Assembly (NCBI GenBank): GCA_046260765.1
Contig: JBHEOO010000010.1
Location: 30,023 to 94,022, forward strand
Reading direction: 5' to 3'
DNA length: 64,000 nt
Source of the DNA: Chromatocurvus sp046260765
GTDB taxonomy: Bacteria > Pseudomonadota > Gammaproteobacteria > Pseudomonadales > Halieaceae
Under the pieces are notes generated by a model that was not told the DNA's origin, ran no database searches, and worked only from the letters and a program-made list of their open reading frames with translations. The translations under genes were made by a program, and so were the position numbers. Positions 33,912 through 43,150 of this stretch are shown here, in pieces. How positions within the stretch are numbered: the first letter of the stretch is position 1; the number at the start of each line of letters is the position of its first letter.

Positions 33912-34070
33912 GAGCGGCCTTTGATGGAGTTTTGGCAGGGTTGATTATTGAAGGTTGTCTTCAGGTTTGACTCGCGCAGATGTGCCCGCGGCAGAGCAGC
34001 CTGACAGTTATTTACAGGTGTGCAGAATAACATAATCAGCGCCAGGGCCGGTCCCGACGGAAGGCGCGCC

Positions 34071-35528
34071 TCATGACGCGATTTTGTCCGAGCTCTGCTC
34101 GGTGAAAGCCGGCCGCGTCACGAGCAGCCCAACGACACCAAACACCAGCGACGCAAGGATGCCGTAGGTCGCGGAAATCGCCGGATTCTCCACGCCCAGC
34201 GCCAGGTTAAAGAGCAGATGCAGCGTGAGGCCGATGGCCGCCGCGCCCAGCACCACCCACAGGGGGATGTGCCGACGCACCAGCACGCCAAACAGGACCG
34301 GCACCAGCGAGGCCGCGGCCAGCCCGTATACGCCCTTCTGCGCAAACAGGCCGATAAGCGGCGGCGGATTCCACGCCAGCGCCAGCCCGATCACCCCGAC
34401 ACCCACCAGCACCCAGCGCGACAGTGCGAGGCCATCGCTGCCGCCCTCGCGGGCAAAGGGCTTGACGATATCCGTGACCACCATGGCCGACAGTGACACC
34501 AGAATGCCATCGAGTGTGCTCATCCCCGCCGCCAGCAGAGTGACAAAAATGAACACCAGCAGATACTCGCCCCAGACAGAACTGCCGAATTCATGCAGCA
34601 GATAATCGCGTACCACCGTGTCCTGTGAGTCGACCTCCAGCCCCGAGAGGCGCGCATAAAAGCCGATCATGAGCATCAGGGTAAACAGGGCACCGACGAC
34701 GACCGTCGTTCCGATGAACCAGCCGATGTCCCGCTCGCTGCGCAGATACAGCACCTTGGTCAGAATGTGGGGCTGCAGCATCAGCGCAAAGGTCACCACG
34801 AAGCCGCTGACAAACACGGAGAAAAAATCGAAGTACAAGGAGCTGTCCTCGTTGAACGCCGATGCGTAGTCAGTGCTCACACGCGCCAGCGAGCCCAGAA
34901 AATCACCCTCGAAGTACTTCACCCCGAGCACGAACAGCAGCACAGTGACCAGCAGCATCATGATGCCCTGCAGGGTGTTGGTATAGGCGTGGGCGTACGT
35001 CCCCCCCATCAGCACATAGGAGAAAACAAACAGCAGCACGCCGACCAGCGCTGTTTTCTGATCCACCGGGAATAAACCCGTCACCAGCAGGCTGCAGCCC
35101 ACAAGGATCAGAACGACAAAGGTCACCGACAGCAGATTGATAAATGCGAAGAACAGGCTGAAGCCACGGTGGTTGTAGCGGTAGAAGATCCACTGGGGTA
35201 TTGTCAATGCGCTGTGCGTCTCGCCCAGGCGCAAAAATCCGCGCGTCAGGACCAGAAAAGCAGCGGTGATGCCCAGCGAACCGGCGACGCCGAAATGCAG
35301 GTAGGCGGACAGGCCGTGCTGGTAGACAAATCCGGGGTTGATGACAAAGGTGGCAGTGGAGGCAATCGATGCCGCAAGGGTGATCCCCACCACCACGGGG
35401 CTCATGTCCTTGTTGCCAATGGAAAAGCCCTGAACGCTGTCAGTGCGCCGCAGGCCGATCACGGACAGGCCGTAGACCAGCAGCGCGTAGCCGCCAACCA
35501 GCAGGTATTTGAACAATTCAGGTGTCAT
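34071..35528 (-). CDS. Sodium/solute symporter (SSS family)
   Basis: A 485-residue inner-membrane transporter with about 13 membrane helices and the SSS-family LeuT-like pattern. It contains SIGNKDMSPVVVGITLAASIASTATFVINPGFVYQHG in helix 1-2 and GMSTLDGILVSLSAMVVTDIVKP near helix 8, where the sodium-site serines usually lie. ATG at 35528 begins MTPELFKYLLVGGYALLVYG. The longer frame to 35669 runs through the operator and into tetR on the other strand, so it is not used. It is divergent from tetR with the palindromic operator between, so it is probably induced with the receptor operon. Confidence 0.9.
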   Translation of the reverse strand: MTPELFKYLLVGGYALLVYGLSVIGLRRTDSVQGFSIGNKDMSPVVVGITLAASIASTATFVINPGFVYQHGLSAYLHFGVAGSLGITAAFLVLTRGFLRLGETHSALTIPQWIFYRYNHRGFSLFFAFINLLSVTFVVLILVGCSLLVTGLFPVDQKTALVGVLLFVFSYVLMGGTYAHAYTNTLQGIMMLLVTVLLFVLGVKYFEGDFLGSLARVSTDYASAFNEDSSLYFDFFSVFVSGFVVTFALMLQPHILTKVLYLRSERDIGWFIGTTVVVGALFTLMLMIGFYARLSGLEVDSQDTVVRDYLLHEFGSSVWGEYLLVFIFVTLLAAGMSTLDGILVSLSAMVVTDIVKPFAREGGSDGLALSRWVLVGVGVIGLALAWNPPPLIGLFAQKGVYGLAAASLVPVLFGVLVRRHIPLWVVLGAAAIGLTLHLLFNLALGVENPAISATYGILASLVFGVVGLLVTRPAFTEQSSDKIAS

Positions 35529-35556
35529 CGCCACAGCGCTCGTGTTATTTTCAGAC

Positions 35557-35585
35557 AGCGTATTCAACAAGCGTTGAATACGCAA
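35557..35585 (-). promoter_or_regulatory. Predicted symporter promoter
   Basis: On the minus strand TTGCGT (35585-35580), a 17-bp spacer and TACGCT (35562-35557) have the same geometry as the receptor promoter. The hexamers are weak (3/6 each). The operator fills the spacer in identical phase, which is the main reason for calling it. Confidence 0.45.
35563..35578. promoter_or_regulatory. TetR-type operator between symporter and tetR
   Basis: A perfect TTCAAC-AAGC-GTTGAA palindrome, extended to eight-base arms (TATTCAAC/GTTGAATA, 35561-35580). It sits in the divergent region and could control both genes. It is the third copy of this motif in the window. Confidence 0.75.
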
Positions 35586-35631
35586 CCGCGAATACAGTGC
35601 CACGAATCCAAGGGAGCGAGGTGAACGGCCC

Positions 35632-36300
35632 ATGACCGCAGCCCGGAACCGCAGCAAGCGGGAACGCATCCTCGATGTTGCAGAGGAACTCTTCGCTCTG
35701 CACGGCTATGACGGCGTTACGCTGCGACGTATCGCGACCAGCGCCAAGGTTGATGTGGCCCTGGCGAGCTACCACTTCGGCAAGAAACTCGACCTGTTCA
35801 AGGCGGTCTTTGAGCGACGCGCGGCCTACCTGAACGAATCGCGACGCGAGGCGCTGCAGCGCTGTCAGCGAGAGGCCGGGGCCGATGGACCCAGCGTAGA
35901 GCAGATTATCGAAGCCTTCCTGCGGCCGCTGGAGATTGCGCAGGAAACCGGCGATGCAGGCTGGCGCCACTATCTGGCGCTGATCGCCTACATCAACAAC
36001 TCGCCCTACTGGGGCCCCAAGATGATGTCATCGCTGTTTGATGATCTCGTGCTGGAGTTCATCGCGGCCCTGAGGAAAGCCCTGCCCGGCGCGACTGACG
36101 ACAACCTGTACTGGTGCTACAACAACCTCTCAGGTGCGCTCACGCTCACGCTGGCGCAGACAGGTCGAATCGACAAACTGTCTGGCGGGACCTGCCGCTC
36201 CAAGGATTTCGAGGCCGCCTATGACCATATGATCCCTTTTGTGGCGGCAGGTTTCAGGCAGGTCTGTGCACCCACCACCGCGACGGCCTCAACAGAGTAA
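35632..36300 (+). CDS. TetR-family transcriptional regulator
   Basis: A 222-residue repressor. The N-terminal helix-turn-helix (about 8-55) reads RERILDVAEELFALHGYDGVTLRRIATSAKVDVALASYHFGKKLDLFKAVFE, with the recognition-helix Y-H-F typical of the family. The C-terminal ligand/dimer domain resembles the TetR_C type found with aromatic or fatty-acid catabolism (EAFLRPLEIAQETGDAGWRHYLALIAYINNSPYW). ATG at 35632 follows GAGGTG. It probably binds TTCAAC-N4-GTTGAA in its own divergent promoter and at the receptor promoter. The ligand is unknown. Confidence 0.88.
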   Translation: MTAARNRSKRERILDVAEELFALHGYDGVTLRRIATSAKVDVALASYHFGKKLDLFKAVFERRAAYLNESRREALQRCQREAGADGPSVEQIIEAFLRPLEIAQETGDAGWRHYLALIAYINNSPYWGPKMMSSLFDDLVLEFIAALRKALPGATDDNLYWCYNNLSGALTLTLAQTGRIDKLSGGTCRSKDFEAAYDHMIPFVAAGFRQVCAPTTATASTE

Positions 36301-36311
36301 GCGCCTGTTCT

Positions 36312-37853
36312 TCAGTCCGCGGCGCGAATGAACGCCGCCAGATCGCGCCGGAACTTCTCCAGTGACGGTCTGTGCAGATACATCATGTGACCCGCCTCGT
36401 AATAGGCCTCGGTGATGTTCTCGCGCAGGGACTCGGGCAGATCCATATGGTCGAGGAAATAGCGCGTTGCGCCTACCGGCGTTGCCAGATCGAAGTAGCC
36501 CTGCTGAATCAGCAGCCGCATGTTCGGGTTCTGGGTCATGGCGTAGGCCAGGTCCACCGCGGTGTTGCCCACCGGCTGCATGCCGACCGGCCCGGGGTGA
36601 CGATGTTCCTGTCCCCAGTCGCGCCACAGGCCGGCGGAGGTGACATAGGTCATGTCGGTTTTCACGCCCAGCACTTCGCGGTAATAATCGTTGAAGGCAG
36701 CAACAAACGCCGGACCCACCGACGGGAAAAACGGATCGTAACTGAAGCGCTCGCCAATATGATTCAGGGCATCGCCGACAAAGCGGGCATCAATGCGCCC
36801 GACCGTCTTGCGCTGATCGCGCAGCAGTTCCTTGGCAAAGCGTGACTCATCGATGCGCAGGTTGGCGCGATCCCAGTAATCGGCGCTGATGCCGGTCAGG
36901 CGCTGAAGTCCGGTGAGTGCGGCCTGGCGCTCCTCGTCACTGGCGCGCCGCCCCTTCATCAGCACCGGCGCATAGATGTCCATGGCGAAGGTTTCCGCCT
37001 CGTCCAGCATGGTCTGCAGGTCATCCGGGCGGAACTCACTGACGCCGTGGTACCAGGCGGTGGCCGCATACGCAGAAATGTAGTTGATGTAGGGCAGATC
37101 GTTCGCCGTGCCCGCGTTGCCCGCGATGTAGTCCATATAGGGCGATACCAGGATCACACCCTCAAGCGCAATGCTGTGACGGGACAGCAGATCGTAGGAG
37201 ACGCCGCCGCTGCGGATACCCCCGTAGCTTTCGCCGAGCAGGTACTTCGGTGATGCCCAGCGGCCCGCTTCGGTGACGTAGCGCGCAATAAAGTCGGACA
37301 CGCTGCGGATGTCGTTATCAACACCCCAGAAGTCCTTGCTGTCGCCCTTGCCCACCGCGCGGGAAAATCCGGTGCCCACCGGGTCGATCATGACCAGGTC
37401 GGCGCGATCGAGAACGCTGAACTCGTTGTTCACAGAGCGGAACGGACCGTTAGTCGTAAAGGCGGTGTCTTCCACATCAGCGCGCTGGGGGCCAAGGATA
37501 CCCATATGCAGCCACATGGAAGCGGAACCGGGCCCACCGTTGTAGGCAAACAGAACAGGTCGCTCGGCCCTGTCGACGCCATCGCGGGTATAGGCGGTGT
37601 AGCCAAAGTGAGCGATGGGGTCGCCATCGTCGTTCTTCATGACCAGGGTGCCGGCGGTGGCGGTGTAGTCAATGTTCCTGCCGTCGATACGTACACTGCC
37701 GCTGCTTTCTGCGTGCAGTGGTTCAGGGACATCAGCGCCAGCAGACGCGTGCCCGTTCTCCGGCTTGTCGTGATCGTGCGCGTACAGAGGTCCAGAGAGG
37801 GTGAGCAGCAGTGTGAGAGACAGAAGCAGAGAACGTCGCAGAGCTGGAATCAT
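36312..37853 (-). CDS. Secreted serine carboxypeptidase (peptidase S10 family)
   Basis: A 513-residue alpha/beta-fold exopeptidase. The signal peptide (about 1-25) ends LYA-HDHDK. The S10 features are all present: NGGPGSASMW substrate loop, nucleophile in LLGESYGGIR, catalytic Asp in IQQGYFDLATPVG and His in YEAGHMMY. It is probably periplasmic or secreted and removes C-terminal residues from peptides; some bacterial homologues are annotated as septum-formation-inhibitor-like or cholesterol-oxidase-like, without firm evidence. It converges on tetR with an 11-bp gap. Confidence 0.92.
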   Translation of the reverse strand: MIPALRRSLLLSLTLLLTLSGPLYAHDHDKPENGHASAGADVPEPLHAESSGSVRIDGRNIDYTATAGTLVMKNDDGDPIAHFGYTAYTRDGVDRAERPVLFAYNGGPGSASMWLHMGILGPQRADVEDTAFTTNGPFRSVNNEFSVLDRADLVMIDPVGTGFSRAVGKGDSKDFWGVDNDIRSVSDFIARYVTEAGRWASPKYLLGESYGGIRSGGVSYDLLSRHSIALEGVILVSPYMDYIAGNAGTANDLPYINYISAYAATAWYHGVSEFRPDDLQTMLDEAETFAMDIYAPVLMKGRRASDEERQAALTGLQRLTGISADYWDRANLRIDESRFAKELLRDQRKTVGRIDARFVGDALNHIGERFSYDPFFPSVGPAFVAAFNDYYREVLGVKTDMTYVTSAGLWRDWGQEHRHPGPVGMQPVGNTAVDLAYAMTQNPNMRLLIQQGYFDLATPVGATRYFLDHMDLPESLRENITEAYYEAGHMMYLHRPSLEKFRRDLAAFIRAAD

Positions 37854-37960
37854 ATCGGGAGCTCGTGTTGTTGAGGAAGTGTGGAGTGTAGCAGCAGCGG
37901 ATGACCGCTGCAGTGAGCGGCGGCGTCCCCTGAAGGCAGACCCGGACGCCCGGTGGGCGA

Positions 37961-38308
37961 CTATAGCTCCTGTTCGGACTGGAACTCCCGGGTGATACGC
38001 ATTTCCGCCTCGAAGCGCTGGGCGCCACGGTCGCGCGACAGTGAGCCCAGCCGGTCGCGAAAGCGCTGACGGCGGTAGTGCGCCACAAGTTTCGGGAAGC
38101 GCTCCGGCTCCTCCTCACCCGCAATCAGCGCCTCTATTAATGCGATATCGATACCGACCCGGTAGGCAATGCGGCTGGGGCGAATCTTGTTGGCGTGGAA
38201 CTCGGCGACAATGCGCACCTGCTTGTCGCGGTCGTAATGGCACTCCCGCGAATAGCCGAAAGGCGGTGACGGGGTGCGCGTGTCCTGTGTCGGCATGTGC
38301 TCTACCAT
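37961..38308 (-). CDS. Conserved small protein of unknown function
   Basis: A 115-residue, highly charged soluble protein. I do not recognise a family. The middle (DKQVRIVAEFHANKIRPSRIAYRVGIDIALIEALIAGEEEPERFPKLV) has the spacing of a helix-turn-helix, with a recognition-helix-like RIAYRVGIDIALIEALI. The C-terminal third is Arg-rich (HYRRQRFRDRLGSLSRDRGAQRFEAEM), so DNA or RNA binding is possible. Two starts are possible (ATG 38308, or the one 12 nt later); the first has AGGAC ahead. It lies divergent from the aldehyde dehydrogenase. Confidence 0.65.
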   Translation of the reverse strand: MVEHMPTQDTRTPSPPFGYSRECHYDRDKQVRIVAEFHANKIRPSRIAYRVGIDIALIEALIAGEEEPERFPKLVAHYRRQRFRDRLGSLSRDRGAQRFEAEMRITREFQSEQEL

Positions 38309-38452
38309 GGTCCTGTGTCGGTGCGGGGAATCACCGCGTCAAGTTAAACACAGTGGCGGGTTAACCTGCCACGCTACAGGCCCTATACTGACTAACGCTG
38401 TATGAAAAACAATGTTCGTCATCTTTCCGATAACGGGCCCAGGAGGACAGTC

Positions 38453-39913
38453 ATGAATGCGCCAGCATCATCGAACAAGGATAACGATATAAGCGCCAAA
38501 CTGCAGGCCATGCTAAAGCTTCAGCAGGAAGCCTACCTCAACGAGGGTGCAGTCAGCGCGGAGGCGCGCATCGATCGCCTCGACCGCGGCATCGACGTGA
38601 TCTACGCCAATCGCGACCGTATTGTCGAGGCCCTGAACACTGACTTCAGCTGTCGATCCCGGGAAGTGACGCTGATGACCGACGTCGCGGCCTCTCTCGG
38701 CCCCTTCAAGCACGCGCGCAAGCATGTTCGCGACTGGATGCGCGGCGAGAAGCGGTCGACCATGTTCCCGCTGAACCTGCTGGGCGGCCGCTCACGGGTG
38801 GAGTACCAGCCTCTGGGCGTGGTCGGGGTGATCTCACCCTGGAACTTCCCGGTCAACCTGACGTTCGGGCCACTGGCCGGCATCCTCGCTGCCGGCAATC
38901 GCGCAATGATCAAGCCGTCCGAATTCACGCCCGCCACGGCAGAGCTCATGGCCGGGATGGTGGCCAGCGCCTGGTCACCGGAGGAAGTGGCTATCGCCAC
39001 CGGTGGCCCCGACGTCGGCCAGGCCTTCTCGGCGCTGCCTTTCGATCACCTGCTGTTTACCGGCGCCACGGGCGTCGCGCGCCATATCATGGCGGCGGCG
39101 GCGAAGAACCTGGTGCCCGTCACGCTGGAGCTGGGGGGCAAATCGCCCGTCATTCTCTCCCGAAGTGCGGATATCGATAGCGCCATGGAGCGCGTCATGC
39201 TCGGCAAGACGCTGAACGCCGGGCAGATCTGCCTGGCGCCGGATTACCTGCTGGTTCCCGAGGAGAAGCTGGAAGAGGTGGTGGCCGCGGCGCAGGCGGC
39301 GGTTCAGCGCATGTACCCGCGCCTGCTGGACAATCCGGAATACACCGCCATCGTCAACGACCGCCACTATGAGCGCCTGACCGCTTATCTTGCGGAGATC
39401 GCCGAGCGCGGGATCAGCACCGTGGTCATCAACCCGGCGGACGAGGACTTTGCCACACAGCAGGGTTCACGCAAGATCGCACCGACACTGATTCCGCAGC
39501 CGCCGCTGGATACAGCGGTAATGCAGGAAGAGCTGTTCGGCCCGTTGCTGCCGATTGTGACGTATAAGGAATTCGACGAGACCATCCGCCACATCAACAG
39601 CCAGCCGAGGCCGCTGGCGGCATATTATTTTGGCAGCGACGGCGACGAAGAGCGGGCGGTCCTGGAGCGCACCACCTCCGGCGGCGTCTGTATCAACGAT
39701 GTGATCATGCACGTGATGCAGGAAGACCTCCCCTTCGGCGGCGTCGGCCCCAGCGGCATGGGAGCGTACCACGGGGAGGACGGCTTCCGCCGCTTCAGCC
39801 ACGCCAAGGCCATTTACCGCCAGACAAAGCTCAATATCGGGCGCATCGGCGGCATGCTGCCGCCTTATGGTCCCGCCACCGAGAAGACCATCAAGATGCA
39901 GGTCAAGCCCTGA
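38453..39913 (+). CDS. Coniferyl-aldehyde-dehydrogenase-like aldehyde dehydrogenase
   Basis: A 486-residue NAD(P)+-dependent aldehyde dehydrogenase, closest in pattern to coniferyl aldehyde dehydrogenases and other class 3-like ALDHs. Key features are SPWNFPVNLTFGPLAGILAAGN (cofactor loop), TLELGGKSPVIL (general-base Glu) and the nucleophile in NAGQICLAPDY (Cys). The C-terminal tail is short as in this subfamily. ATG at 38453 is chosen because a perfect AGGAGGA precedes it. The in-frame ATG at 38402 lacks a ribosome site and adds 17 non-conserved residues. The true substrate could be an aromatic or a medium-chain aldehyde. Confidence 0.9.
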   Translation: MNAPASSNKDNDISAKLQAMLKLQQEAYLNEGAVSAEARIDRLDRGIDVIYANRDRIVEALNTDFSCRSREVTLMTDVAASLGPFKHARKHVRDWMRGEKRSTMFPLNLLGGRSRVEYQPLGVVGVISPWNFPVNLTFGPLAGILAAGNRAMIKPSEFTPATAELMAGMVASAWSPEEVAIATGGPDVGQAFSALPFDHLLFTGATGVARHIMAAAAKNLVPVTLELGGKSPVILSRSADIDSAMERVMLGKTLNAGQICLAPDYLLVPEEKLEEVVAAAQAAVQRMYPRLLDNPEYTAIVNDRHYERLTAYLAEIAERGISTVVINPADEDFATQQGSRKIAPTLIPQPPLDTAVMQEELFGPLLPIVTYKEFDETIRHINSQPRPLAAYYFGSDGDEERAVLERTTSGGVCINDVIMHVMQEDLPFGGVGPSGMGAYHGEDGFRRFSHAKAIYRQTKLNIGRIGGMLPPYGPATEKTIKMQVKP

Positions 39914-39925
39914 GGTGATCGCCGT

Positions 39926-40990
39926 ATGCAATGCCGCACACTTCTTGCAGGCCTTGTCTGCTCGCTGCTGGCGGGCGCGTCTGCAGCGGCAGGCGCCGAG
40001 GCAGCGGACGTGAAGCGCGTGAAGACAGAAACGAGACCTATCGTCATTGCCCACCGCGGTGCCAGTGGCTACCTGCCAGAGCATACCCTGCCGGCAAAGG
40101 CGCTGGCCCACGGCATGGGCGCGGATTATTTAGAGCAGGATGTTGTGCTGACCAAAGACGCTGTGCCGATCGTGCTGCACGACATTCTTCTGGATGACAC
40201 AACCGACGTCGCCGTTCTTTTTCCTGACCGTGCACGCACCGACGGCCACTTCTATGCCATCGACTTCACCCTCGCCGAAATCCGCCAGCTGCGCGCCCAC
40301 GAGCGCCGCGCGCCGGGGCAGGGTAACAGCGCGGCCTTTGCCCAGCGTTTCCCCGCAGGTCCGGGGCTTTCCGGTGTGCCGACATTAGGCGAGGAAATCC
40401 GCCTGATCGAGGGCCTTAACCGCAGTCGGGGCATGCGCACCGGCCTGTATATCGAGCTCAAGGCGCCGCAATTCCATCGCGCCGAGGGTATGGACATTGC
40501 AAGGGCGGTGCTGGATGTTCTGGATGAGGCGGGACTATCAGACGCCCGTGACCGCATCTATCTACAGTGTTTCGACCCGCCGACGCTGCAGTATCTCAAG
40601 GACACGCTGCAAACGTCGCTGCCCCTGATCCAGTTGATCGGCGATAACAGCTGGGGGGAAGACGGAGGCACGGATTACGATTATCTACGCACGGACCAGG
40701 GACTTGCCGGCATTGCGCGCTACGCCGACGGGATAGGGCCATGGCTCATGCATATTTACACCGGCACGGACGCCAATGGTGACGCAGTGCTCACCGATCT
40801 TGTGGCACGGGCGCATCACGCCGGCCTGCTGGTGCACCCATTCACCTTCCGCCGCGATGCGCTTCCCCCCGGTATCAATACGTATCGTGAGCTGCTGGAA
40901 CTCTTCCTTGGTCGGGTCGGTGTAGACGGCGTTTTCACCGACTTTCCGGACCTTACCGTGAATTATCTGGAGTCAGTTAACACCCCATGA
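39926..40990 (+). CDS. glpQ: Periplasmic glycerophosphodiester phosphodiesterase
   Basis: A 354-residue TIM-barrel enzyme that hydrolyses glycerophosphodiesters to glycerol-3-phosphate and alcohol. The signal peptide is at about 1-26. Catalytic and metal residues are visible in IAHRGASGYLPEHT (His, Arg, Glu), EQDVVLTKDAVPIVLHD (Glu, Asp, His) and GLYIELKAP (Glu, Lys). It has the GlpQ-type insert with LFPDRARTDGHFYAIDFTL. Calcium is the usual cofactor. GAGGTG precedes the ATG; it starts 12 bp after the aldehyde dehydrogenase and likely shares its transcript. Confidence 0.93.
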   Translation: MQCRTLLAGLVCSLLAGASAAAGAEAADVKRVKTETRPIVIAHRGASGYLPEHTLPAKALAHGMGADYLEQDVVLTKDAVPIVLHDILLDDTTDVAVLFPDRARTDGHFYAIDFTLAEIRQLRAHERRAPGQGNSAAFAQRFPAGPGLSGVPTLGEEIRLIEGLNRSRGMRTGLYIELKAPQFHRAEGMDIARAVLDVLDEAGLSDARDRIYLQCFDPPTLQYLKDTLQTSLPLIQLIGDNSWGEDGGTDYDYLRTDQGLAGIARYADGIGPWLMHIYTGTDANGDAVLTDLVARAHHAGLLVHPFTFRRDALPPGINTYRELLELFLGRVGVDGVFTDFPDLTVNYLESVNTP

Positions 40991-41033
40991 TCACTGCATA
41001 CTCACTGCCTCGCTCCCACCTGGAAATGAAAGC

Positions 41034-42491
41034 ATGAGCCGGCCAGTCAGCCGGCGCACCAAGATTGTCGCAACCATCGGCCCGGCCAGCGACAGCGACA
41101 TCACCATCGCGCAGCTGATGCGGGCGGGCGTGGATGTGTTTCGCCTCAACTTCAGCCACGGTGAACCCGAGCATCATGCCACTACCGCCCGGCGCATCCG
41201 CCATCAGGCAGCTCTGGCGGGAAGACACGTCGGCATTCTTGCTGATCTGCAGGGACCCAAGATCCGCATTGGCGGGTTCCGTGATGGCAGCGTCGAACTC
41301 AGTCAAGGAAATCACTTCCGTCTTGATGCCGGAATTAACGAAAAAGAGGGTGGCCTGCAGGGAGTCGGCTTTACCTTTGAGGCGCTGACCCAGTATCTGC
41401 AACCCGGGGACACCTTGCTGCTCGACGATGGCCGCATACAGCTGAGGGTGGATAATGTTGAGCAGGACGCCGCGGACTGTACCGTTCTCGTGGGAGGTCA
41501 GCTCGGTTCACGCAAGGGCATCAACCGCCTGGGCGGCGGCATCGCTGCGCCGGCGCTTACCACAAAGGATATCGCCGATATCGAGTCCCTGGATGCGGTG
41601 GTGCCCGACTTTGTTGCAGTCTCTTTCGTGTCACACATCGGCGATATCGAGCATACCCAGGCGCTGCTCACGCGCCATGGCCTCAGCGCCTCCATCATAG
41701 CCAAAATAGAGCGAGCAGAAGTAGTAGCCGACAGCGCGATTCTAGACGGCATTCTGCAGGCGTCTGCCGGCATCATGGTGGCCCGCGGTGACCTTGGCGT
41801 GGAGGTTGGCGATGCTGAATTAATCGGAATCCAGAAGGACCTCATTTCCCGCGCTCGGCGGGCCAATCGCCTGGTCATCACGGCGACCCAGATGATGGAG
41901 TCCATGATAAGCAGCGCCATGCCGACGCGGGCCGAGGTATTTGATGTCGCCAATGCCGTGCTGGATGGCACTGATGCTGTCATGCTTTCAGCAGAAACGG
42001 CCGTGGGTAAATACCCAGTTGCTGTTGTGGTAGCGATGTCAGACGCCGCGATGGGCGCAGAGCGCCATCCTGTAGCGCGCACGTCGCGCTATCGCATAGA
42101 TCGGGAGTTCCATTCCGCTCAGGAAACGATTGCCATGTCCGCTATTTATGCCGCGAACCATTATCGCAATGTTCGCGGCATCGCCTGCCTCACAGAGTCC
42201 GGGGCAACGCCGCGGCTCATGTCGAGGCTGAGCTCAGGATTGCCCATTTTCGCCCTCGCAAGCAGCGCGCAGACACTGCAGCGTCTTTCGCTTTGTCGCG
42301 GTGTCATACCGCTGTATTTCCCGAGTAACGAGCTGGGCCGTGGCTCACTGGAAGCGCGCGCGATTGACTTCCTGCGTGACCTCAACTACCTGCAGAACGG
42401 GGATGACATTCTTCTCTCCATGGGCGACGAGCACGGCCGGGCCGGCAGCACCAACATCATGAAAATCATACGCGTAGATCAGGCAATGTAA
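41034..42491 (+). CDS. pyk: Pyruvate kinase
   Basis: A 485-residue glycolytic enzyme that makes pyruvate and ATP from phosphoenolpyruvate and ADP. Conserved elements are TKIVATIGPASDS, FRLNFSHG, DLQGPKIRIGGF, the signature IIAKIERAEVV (catalytic Lys) and VARGDLGVEVG, ending in the C-terminal allosteric domain. Length fits the PykA-type enzyme without extra C-terminal domain. It starts 43 bp after glpQ. Confidence 0.97.
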   Translation: MSRPVSRRTKIVATIGPASDSDITIAQLMRAGVDVFRLNFSHGEPEHHATTARRIRHQAALAGRHVGILADLQGPKIRIGGFRDGSVELSQGNHFRLDAGINEKEGGLQGVGFTFEALTQYLQPGDTLLLDDGRIQLRVDNVEQDAADCTVLVGGQLGSRKGINRLGGGIAAPALTTKDIADIESLDAVVPDFVAVSFVSHIGDIEHTQALLTRHGLSASIIAKIERAEVVADSAILDGILQASAGIMVARGDLGVEVGDAELIGIQKDLISRARRANRLVITATQMMESMISSAMPTRAEVFDVANAVLDGTDAVMLSAETAVGKYPVAVVVAMSDAAMGAERHPVARTSRYRIDREFHSAQETIAMSAIYAANHYRNVRGIACLTESGATPRLMSRLSSGLPIFALASSAQTLQRLSLCRGVIPLYFPSNELGRGSLEARAIDFLRDLNYLQNGDDILLSMGDEHGRAGSTNIMKIIRVDQAM

Positions 42492-42711
42492 ATTTTGCAG
42501 CTTTTCTGGCCGACAACTACCCAGTCTGTACCAGAGTGCTACACTCAAAGGGCTGCATTTATAATCTGTCGGGGTGCACCGGGCATATTTGCAGTGGTTT
42601 GTTTATGAATGCGAGCGAAGATCAGTCCTGTTCCTCTGTTCGTTACCCATAAATAGTCAACAGAAAAGCGGCGGCCTCGGTCGTCATATACAGTTAGAAA
42701 GGTATGTATGT

Positions 42712-42918
42712 ATGTCTACAGTAACCGGTACGGTAAAGTGGTTTAACGAAAGCAAGGGATACGGCTTTATAGAGCAGGAAGGTGGTCCAGATGTCTTCGT
42801 TCATTTCAGCGCCATCAAAGGCGATGGTTTTCGCACGCTGACCGATGGGCAAAAAGTAGAATTTACCGTGGCTGACGGTCAGAAAGGGCCGCAAGCAGAG
42901 AATGTTGTCCCTGTCTGA
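42712..42918 (+). CDS. CspA-family cold-shock protein
   Basis: A 68-residue single OB-fold nucleic-acid-binding protein that melts RNA structures. RNP1 (KGYGFIEQ) and RNP2 (DVFVHFSAI) are intact. ATG at 42712 begins the conserved MSTVTGTVKWFNESKGYG; AGAAAGG lies upstream. The start sits in a (GTAT)3 stretch that creates two more ATGs at 42704 and 42708 in other frames, each opening a very short peptide. The 220-bp region between pyk and this start is gene-free and would give the long leader usual for cold-shock genes. A terminator follows. Confidence 0.95.
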   Translation: MSTVTGTVKWFNESKGYGFIEQEGGPDVFVHFSAIKGDGFRTLTDGQKVEFTVADGQKGPQAENVVPV

Positions 42919-42947
42919 CGAACTACATTTGATTATGTAGGACACAC

Positions 42948-42975
42948 AAGAAAGGAGCCTTTCGGCTCCTTTCTT
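42948..42975. terminator. Rho-independent terminator after the cold-shock gene
   Basis: Perfect 12-bp arms (AAGAAAGGAGCC / GGCTCCTTTCTT) around a TTTC loop, 29 bp after the stop. The A-rich and T-rich arm ends give a short U-tract in either direction, so it could also serve converging transcription from the TPR-protein side. Confidence 0.85.
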
Positions 42976-43150
42976 GTTAACTCGTTCATGGCCAGGTGTT
43001 ACTCACCATACATCTTTGGCTACGCGTTTGAATGTACGTTTGTTTTTAGACTTTTTATACAGCAGCCCCGACCATTCCCAAAGCCCTCCAGAACGCCAGG
43101 CTTAATGACGATACACAGCCTTTAATGCGAAGCATCATTAACACAACCGC

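Noticed and set aside
38402..38452. Upstream ATG for the aldehyde dehydrogenase
   Set aside because: A perfect AGGAGGA serves the ATG at 38453, and the extra 17 residues are not family-like.
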